From IMG/VR virus record IMGVR_UViG_3300030060_008344, positions 1-60,717 of that record: a stretch of 60,717 nucleotides of DNA; one strand, given 5' to 3'. Positions within the stretch are counted from its first letter, which is position 1, and each line of letters opens with the position of its first letter. This DNA is from a virus. Made by a program: the position numbers and the translations under genes. Shown one piece after another: positions 56,828 to 60,717 of this stretch. The notes below the pieces were generated by a model, which saw only the letters and a list, made by a program, of their open reading frames with translations, did not search any database and had not been told where the DNA came from.

Positions 56828-57658
56828 TTAAAGATCTTTCAATAATTCGTCAATATCTTCTTCAACAGTATCATTAGATACTACAGCTGGTTCTGGCTCA
56901 GTAGGCGTCTCACTAGGAACTGGAGCTGAAGTAGTAGGAGCAGGTTCATCAGTCCTGCAATAATAATGCTCGTTAAGCATATCCTTTAGCTCGTCATATG
57001 ATTTAAGAGTAAAGACTTCTGTAAGATCATGAGCACCTTCATAGATACCTTTCTGTTCATCTTCAGAAAGATCGATCTTACCTGCAGGAGTAAATCTAGA
57101 AGATACATAAGTAGGATAGTCGCCTTGCTGCTCTACTTTAATTTTAAAGTTAACACCTTCAGATCCGAGATCAAAGATACGAGCACCAAACTCTTCAGCA
57201 TCTTCACCCTCGATAGCTTCAGTAATAATTTTATGAAGCTGCTTACCATAACGAAGAATCTTTACATTTCCATTATTATCCGGATTAGTCGGATCGTCAA
57301 TAACATAAACGTTAACTAACCACTTTTCAAGACGACGAACAGCACTCATCTTCTCTTTTTCTTCTTCACTGCCAGTACGAAGAACTTTAAAACGTTCTTC
57401 AGCGATAGGATCACGTTCACCAAACGTTTGAGGACTAAGCGTTTGAACATATTGACCAGTAGCGAAAGACGTCCATCCATGATTGTAGTAATGGAAGAAA
57501 GTCTTACTCGGATCTTTAGCAAAAGGTAAAAGTCTTACCGTATAAGTATTACCCGACTTAGTCGGCATAATCTCGTTAAATTTAGCTGACCCCTTATTAT
57601 CAGAAGTAGCTAGTGCATCTTTAATTGATTGAAACATTGAACTAGTAAAAGTACTCAT
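56828..57658 (-). CDS. gp32: single-stranded DNA-binding protein gp32
   Basis: A 276-residue protein close to T4 gp32 (301). The OB-fold core is recognisable: KSGNTYTVRLLPFAKDPSKT, FFHYYNHGWTSFATGQYVQT, then VRRLEKWLVNVYVIDDPTNP, NNGNVKILRYGKQLHKIITE, and GARIFDLGSEGVNFKIKVEQ, YPTYVSSRFTPAG. The acidic C-terminal tail (VEEDIDELLKDL) is the partner-recruiting tail. The zinc site (His-Cys-Cys-Cys in T4) is missing: where the cysteines should be, the sequence is LSPQTFGERDPIAEERF, and the protein has just one Cys, near its end. It coats ssDNA and organises replication. TATAAT lies six bases before its ATG. It is followed by the 164-residue gene. Confidence 0.88.
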   Translation of the reverse strand: MSTFTSSMFQSIKDALATSDNKGSAKFNEIMPTKSGNTYTVRLLPFAKDPSKTFFHYYNHGWTSFATGQYVQTLSPQTFGERDPIAEERFKVLRTGSEEEKEKMSAVRRLEKWLVNVYVIDDPTNPDNNGNVKILRYGKQLHKIITEAIEGEDAEEFGARIFDLGSEGVNFKIKVEQQGDYPTYVSSRFTPAGKIDLSEDEQKGIYEGAHDLTEVFTLKSYDELKDMLNEHYYCRTDEPAPTTSAPVPSETPTEPEPAVVSNDTVEEDIDELLKDL

Positions 57659-57665
57659 GTCATAA

Positions 57666-58334
57666 TTATAACGCCGGTGTGCTGAACTTCAAGAGCTTTT
57701 GTTCTATTATTTTTAGCCCTTTGTTAGCTTTCTCTTTTAGAACTTTGGAACTTAGGAATTTAGCTCTTGTCTGCGCATACAGATCATAAAATTCAGGAAT
57801 AATCCAAGTTAAAGTTCCGTTACATTCTTTTATAGCTGAATCAACACTAAGAGCATGCAATAAATAAAAATTAATCTTGTGATTTTTAAGATGTGTAAAA
57901 ATTATTGGAATAGAATTAGGCGTATCAACATTAGAATAAGTTTTATATTGTGCTAGCGTTATTTTTTCCTCTTCACAATAACAACAAATAAACTTTAAAC
58001 ATTCTTTTAAAGTATTAACACTATCTTCACTGTCAGGATCTTGAACTTGTTTATTCTTACAATGTAAAGAATAGCATTTGATTGCTTTACGGGTATTAAA
58101 AAACGGTAAATCAAAATAATTATCAGAGCCATATACCATATATGGAGCTATAAAGAAATCGCTATAGTTAATATGGCTATATTTTGATAAGAGTAGATTA
58201 AGCTTTTTAAGTGCTACCTCATCTTTACTCTCTAAATTATCGAAATTTTGTCTAAGTCTAACTGGCTTGTTTTTAGCCTTGCGAGAAGCATATAAGTAAC
58301 TGTTATATATTGACTTCTCTTTTTCGGTAATCAT
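57666..58334 (-). CDS. putative helicase loader gp59-like (222 aa)
   Basis: A 222-residue, helical, basic protein located directly upstream of gp32, where T4 has gene 59. Segments such as NYSDFFIAPYMVYGSDNYFD, FFNTRKAIKCYSLHCKNKQV and CLKFICCYCEEEKITLAQYK, with length near T4 gp59 (217), agree with a gp59-like two-domain helical protein, but I see no decisive motif. gp59 loads gp41 helicase on gp32-coated forks. Four of the cysteines form CYS, CKN and CCYC groups that might bind metal. The call depends mostly on gene order. Confidence 0.45.
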   Translation of the reverse strand: MITEKEKSIYNSYLYASRKAKNKPVRLRQNFDNLESKDEVALKKLNLLLSKYSHINYSDFFIAPYMVYGSDNYFDLPFFNTRKAIKCYSLHCKNKQVQDPDSEDSVNTLKECLKFICCYCEEEKITLAQYKTYSNVDTPNSIPIIFTHLKNHKINFYLLHALSVDSAIKECNGTLTWIIPEFYDLYAQTRAKFLSSKVLKEKANKGLKIIEQKLLKFSTPAL

Positions 58335-58627
58335 AAATCTATATCTGAATGTGAATTAAGGAACTTTGTAATGTATTTTGATTTAGTAATCGAAGGCTCA
58401 AAGTCTATGAATAGTTTAACTACATCATAGTTAGTTTCAATGGTTAAAAGTTCCTTAAGAATATTTCTTACTTTTTCTTCTTGTAATACTAGTATAAAGA
58501 TATTTTGTAAAGATAACTTCTTACCTTTTAACTGTGAGCAAAAGGTACAAAAACACAAAAGTAGATGTTCAGTTTCATCCTTTATTAAAGTGCTTGAAGG
58601 CGCTTGGTTAAGATTTGTATTTAACAT
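58331..58627 (-). CDS. hypothetical protein upstream of gp59-like (98 aa)
   Basis: A 98-residue protein overlapping the next gene by four bases (ATGA). It has a Cys-containing helix (HLLLCFCTFCSQLKGKKLSL), then IFILVLQEEKVRNILKELLT and KLFIDFEPSITKSKYITKFL, and ends DIDL. T4 has gene 33 (late coactivator, 112 residues) just before gene 59, so a gp33 equivalent is possible by position and by its short acidic-hydrophobic end, but the sequence does not show it. It also overlaps the upstream DHH gene by seven bases. Confidence 0.5.
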   Translation of the reverse strand: MLNTNLNQAPSSTLIKDETEHLLLCFCTFCSQLKGKKLSLQNIFILVLQEEKVRNILKELLTIETNYDVVKLFIDFEPSITKSKYITKFLNSHSDIDL

Positions 58628-59490
58628 TGGGTAAATTGTTTGGTTAAAATTGCAAATTGCTTTGTTAACTTACCTCCAGCTGCTGCAGAGTGGCCACCTC
58701 CGTCGCATAATTTTTTAGCTAATAAACTTACATCTATATTACAATCTTTGTTTCTTCTAAATGATACTGTTTTAGCATTTGTGTTAACAATTATACTAAT
58801 ATCAGCTTTATATTTACTAAGAAGAAAATGAGCTAATTCACCTATAGCATAATCACCAAACGAAGCTACTACATTGTAGTCCTTTATTTTACCTTTAAAG
58901 ACATCATTACTGTTAATTTGATCTTTAAATTTTTTAAAAAACAATTTTATTGAATTTTTTTGCTGTATAGTAAAATCAGATAATCCGTTATAAAAGTTAC
59001 TAATAAAGTTTTCAGTTTTGGGAGAATTTAAATTATAATAAATAGCGTTAAGTTTTAATGCATCATTATTAGATTTATACCAATCATATTGACTTATGAT
59101 ATCTACTAATTTTTCCTGCTCTTTAGTTAAGCTAATATGACTTTTAAATCTATCACAAATTAAATCTACACAAGAAAAAAAGCTATCATCGATGATAACT
59201 TTTGATTCTTTATATAAGTGTTTATTTTTATTGTGATTTTTATGTGTATCAATAACAACTACATTTTTTCTATCTACAAGTTTAATTTGTTCCTCATTAA
59301 GATCCAAATCAACAATAAAAATTCTATCGTAGTGATCTAGAGTTTGTATTGCTCCTTTAAAGCGTCCAGTAAACGTAGACTCGGTAACATCGTTTATATT
59401 AAACGTTTTACTGTCTTTATACAACCACTGCAATACAAGAGTCCCACCTGCTCCATGTAAATCAGTATCAGTCCATACTTGGATATTCAC
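58621..59490 (-). CDS. DHH-family phosphoesterase, degenerate DHH motif (289 aa)
   Basis: A 289-residue protein with RecJ/NrnA-like order. N-terminal motif I VWTDTDLHGAGG (5-16) corresponds to 'D-x-D-x-D-G'; motif II FIVDLDLNEEQ (58-68); motif III VVVIDTHKNHN (77-87) aligns with the DHH motif but reads D81-T82-H83. The C-terminal DHHA1 part is clear: CNIDVSLLAKKLCDGGGHSA, then AAGG. Family members cleave short RNA/DNA, cyclic dinucleotides or act as 5' exonucleases. The DHH-to-DTH change and H12 in place of the motif-I Asp could reduce or change activity. It lies between helicase and gp59-like genes. Confidence 0.72.
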   Translation of the reverse strand: MNIQVWTDTDLHGAGGTLVLQWLYKDSKTFNINDVTESTFTGRFKGAIQTLDHYDRIFIVDLDLNEEQIKLVDRKNVVVIDTHKNHNKNKHLYKESKVIIDDSFFSCVDLICDRFKSHISLTKEQEKLVDIISQYDWYKSNNDALKLNAIYYNLNSPKTENFISNFYNGLSDFTIQQKNSIKLFFKKFKDQINSNDVFKGKIKDYNVVASFGDYAIGELAHFLLSKYKADISIIVNTNAKTVSFRRNKDCNIDVSLLAKKLCDGGGHSAAAGGKLTKQFAILTKQFTQC

Positions 59491-59513
59491 TGTCTTTATT
59501 TACAAAAAGTTCC

Positions 59514-60717
59514 TTATTGTGCAAGTCCTACTAAAGCATTTAAGGTTTCGTTCCCATCATCTTCAAACTCAATATCATCAGCTTCTTCGATAGATAAAGT
59601 ACTATAATCTATTCGCATAGCCTGAGTAGTACCCCGGGGACCATATCGATTTTTCATCATACCAAGTCTAATAATACCAAGTTCTCTATCTTCTTCATTC
59701 TGATAAATAGATACAATAACATCAGCAGTAGCAGCCAATCCAATAGATTCAGATATAGTAGCAAGATCAGGATTATCAGTATCAAAGCCTGATCTATTTA
59801 ACTGAGTAGCTGATATAATAGGACATTCAAAAATATAACTCATTGCACGAACTTGCTCAGTCACATGTTTTATACGTTCATATGAATTATTACCCATAGT
59901 AGAATGCATCAAGTTAAGATAATCTAAAACTATAGCATCTAACTTAATACCCTTATCTTGAAACTTTTTAACAAAGCCCTTTAACTGACTTGGTGTGATA
60001 GTTGAGGGAGGAAACTCTTTAATAAAAATCTTGCCTTCCTCACTCTTTATTGCCTGTTTAATTGAAGGAGTATTGCCAGCTAACTCTTTCATGGGTATCT
60101 TTGTTACGTTAGTACATAATCTACGCGCGTATAATAACTCTGACATCTCAAGAGTTACTAATAAGACATTCTTACCTTGTTGAGCTATATTAGTAGCAAT
60201 ATTACCCAAGAAGATAGACTTACCAATATTAGTTTCGCCTGCAAATACATATAGAGATTTACCAGCCTCTAGAAAGCCTCCACCTAAAGTTTCATCCAAC
60301 CAATCCCAAGTACTAGGGACATGTCGTTCTACAGAGTTAATATCATCAATAAGAACATCAATATCCCCATATAAATCTAAACCCAAGTCAGTTACAAGAT
60401 TAATATTACAAGACTTTTCAAACTTATCTAATACAACAGAAGTATCTACTTTACCACTCGATACATCCTCAGCTACATTAAGCATAGTATGATATACAGC
60501 TTTTTCTTTAAGAAACTGCTCAGTATTATCATACAATTCATCTTTATCTAAATTTTTATCTATATCATTAAAAGAAGTAACTAACTCTTTAAATGACTGC
60601 TTTTGATCATCAGTAACAAGATGAGATTTTATCTCAGTAACAGTAGGTAGCTTGTTACGCTTTTCAGAAAAGTCTTTAATAATAGTAAAGATACTAGCAA
60701 TAGCCTTACTCTTAAAA
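59514..60717 (-). CDS. gp41: replicative DNA helicase gp41 (DnaB-like), 5' end outside the window
   Basis: The frame is open to the window end, so 400 residues are visible (T4 gp41 is 475) and the N-terminus is missing. The visible start (KSKAIASIFTIIKDFSEKRN) is helical, as in the DnaB-type N-domain and linker. The RecA-like domain begins near TWDWLDETLGGGFLEAGKSL and has Walker A AGETNIGKS (visible residues about 159-167), Walker B LDAIVLDYLN, ISATQLNRSG (the DnaB motif with Gln sensor) and KNRYGPRGT. It unwinds DNA at the fork as a hexamer and carries primase gp61. It ends 23 bases before the DHH gene. Confidence 0.92.
   Translation of the reverse strand, partial: FKSKAIASIFTIIKDFSEKRNKLPTVTEIKSHLVTDDQKQSFKELVTSFNDIDKNLDKDELYDNTEQFLKEKAVYHTMLNVAEDVSSGKVDTSVVLDKFEKSCNINLVTDLGLDLYGDIDVLIDDINSVERHVPSTWDWLDETLGGGFLEAGKSLYVFAGETNIGKSIFLGNIATNIAQQGKNVLLVTLEMSELLYARRLCTNVTKIPMKELAGNTPSIKQAIKSEEGKIFIKEFPPSTITPSQLKGFVKKFQDKGIKLDAIVLDYLNLMHSTMGNNSYERIKHVTEQVRAMSYIFECPIISATQLNRSGFDTDNPDLATISESIGLAATADVIVSIYQNEEDRELGIIRLGMMKNRYGPRGTTQAMRIDYSTLSIEEADDIEFEDDGNETLNALVGLAQ

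Noticed and set aside
58331-58627. Assignment as late coactivator gp33
   Set aside because: Only gene order supports it. The sequence lacks anything recognisable from gp33, so it is left hypothetical.
1-60717. tRNA genes, insertion sequences, integrase or attachment sites
   Set aside because: Gaps between genes are nearly all under 60 bases and none showed a cloverleaf, transposase or integrase signature on reading.

Overview
The window is a contiguous piece of an AT-rich, double-stranded DNA phage with a contractile tail, of the T4-like superfamily (marine pelagi-/cyano-myophage type). The assignment rests on a dense set of T4-type landmarks: large terminase gp17, tail sheath gp18, tail tube gp19, neck gp14, baseplate gp25, gp6 and gp53, sliding clamp gp45, clamp-loader ATPase gp44, ssDNA-binding gp32, primase gp61, RNase H and helicase gp41. 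The host cannot be fixed from this window. The low GC, the near absence of Shine-Dalgarno sequences and the fibre types suggest an AT-rich marine bacterium. I saw no tRNA, CRISPR, integrase or insertion sequence. No gene-free stretch exceeds about 90 bases.

Layout. 1-1850: accessory metabolism and a nuclease (5' part of a GMP reductase, a small acidic protein, a Mn-type superoxide dismutase, a PD-(D/E)XK nuclease). 1939-5887: a holin-like protein, a small membrane protein, an 813-residue cysteine-rich repeat fibre and a GT9-like glycosyltransferase. 5884-8805 (minus): neck gp14, a nucleotidyltransferase-fold protein and an acidic, probably head-associated protein. 8838-23128 (plus): terminase, sheath, three tube-like proteins, hub and tape-measure genes, gp48-like, gp53-like and gp27-like. 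23125-26689: small terminase-like gene (minus), an early-type cassette dut-gp44-DUF6899 (plus), and three minus-strand genes. 26745-51317 (plus): gp25, gp6, several very large baseplate or fibre proteins with PKD, lectin and tail-collar domains, two duplicated fibre pairs, and a 1269-residue beta-helix protein with a Cys-Pro-Gly octapeptide repeat. 51314-52837: small late genes. 52824-60717 (minus): the replication block gp61, rnh, small conserved genes, gp45, gp32, gp59-like, a DHH-type phosphoesterase and gp41 (cut by the window end).

Regulation is the most striking property. Nearly every late gene that does not overlap its upstream neighbour has the hexamer TAAATA (core of the T4 late promoter TATAAATA) ending exactly 5-7 bases before its start codon, on both strands and in front of GTG as well as ATG starts. 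With T4-type spacing, transcription would begin at or within a base or two of the start codon, so much of the virion programme may be translated from leaderless mRNA. A sigma70-like promoter of dut has the same geometry. Three divergent gene pairs share one compact 30-32 bp double promoter, and three convergent pairs share a stop tetranucleotide with no terminator between them. These rules were used to revise several starts (terminase GTG at 8838, 25765, 26366, 46645).
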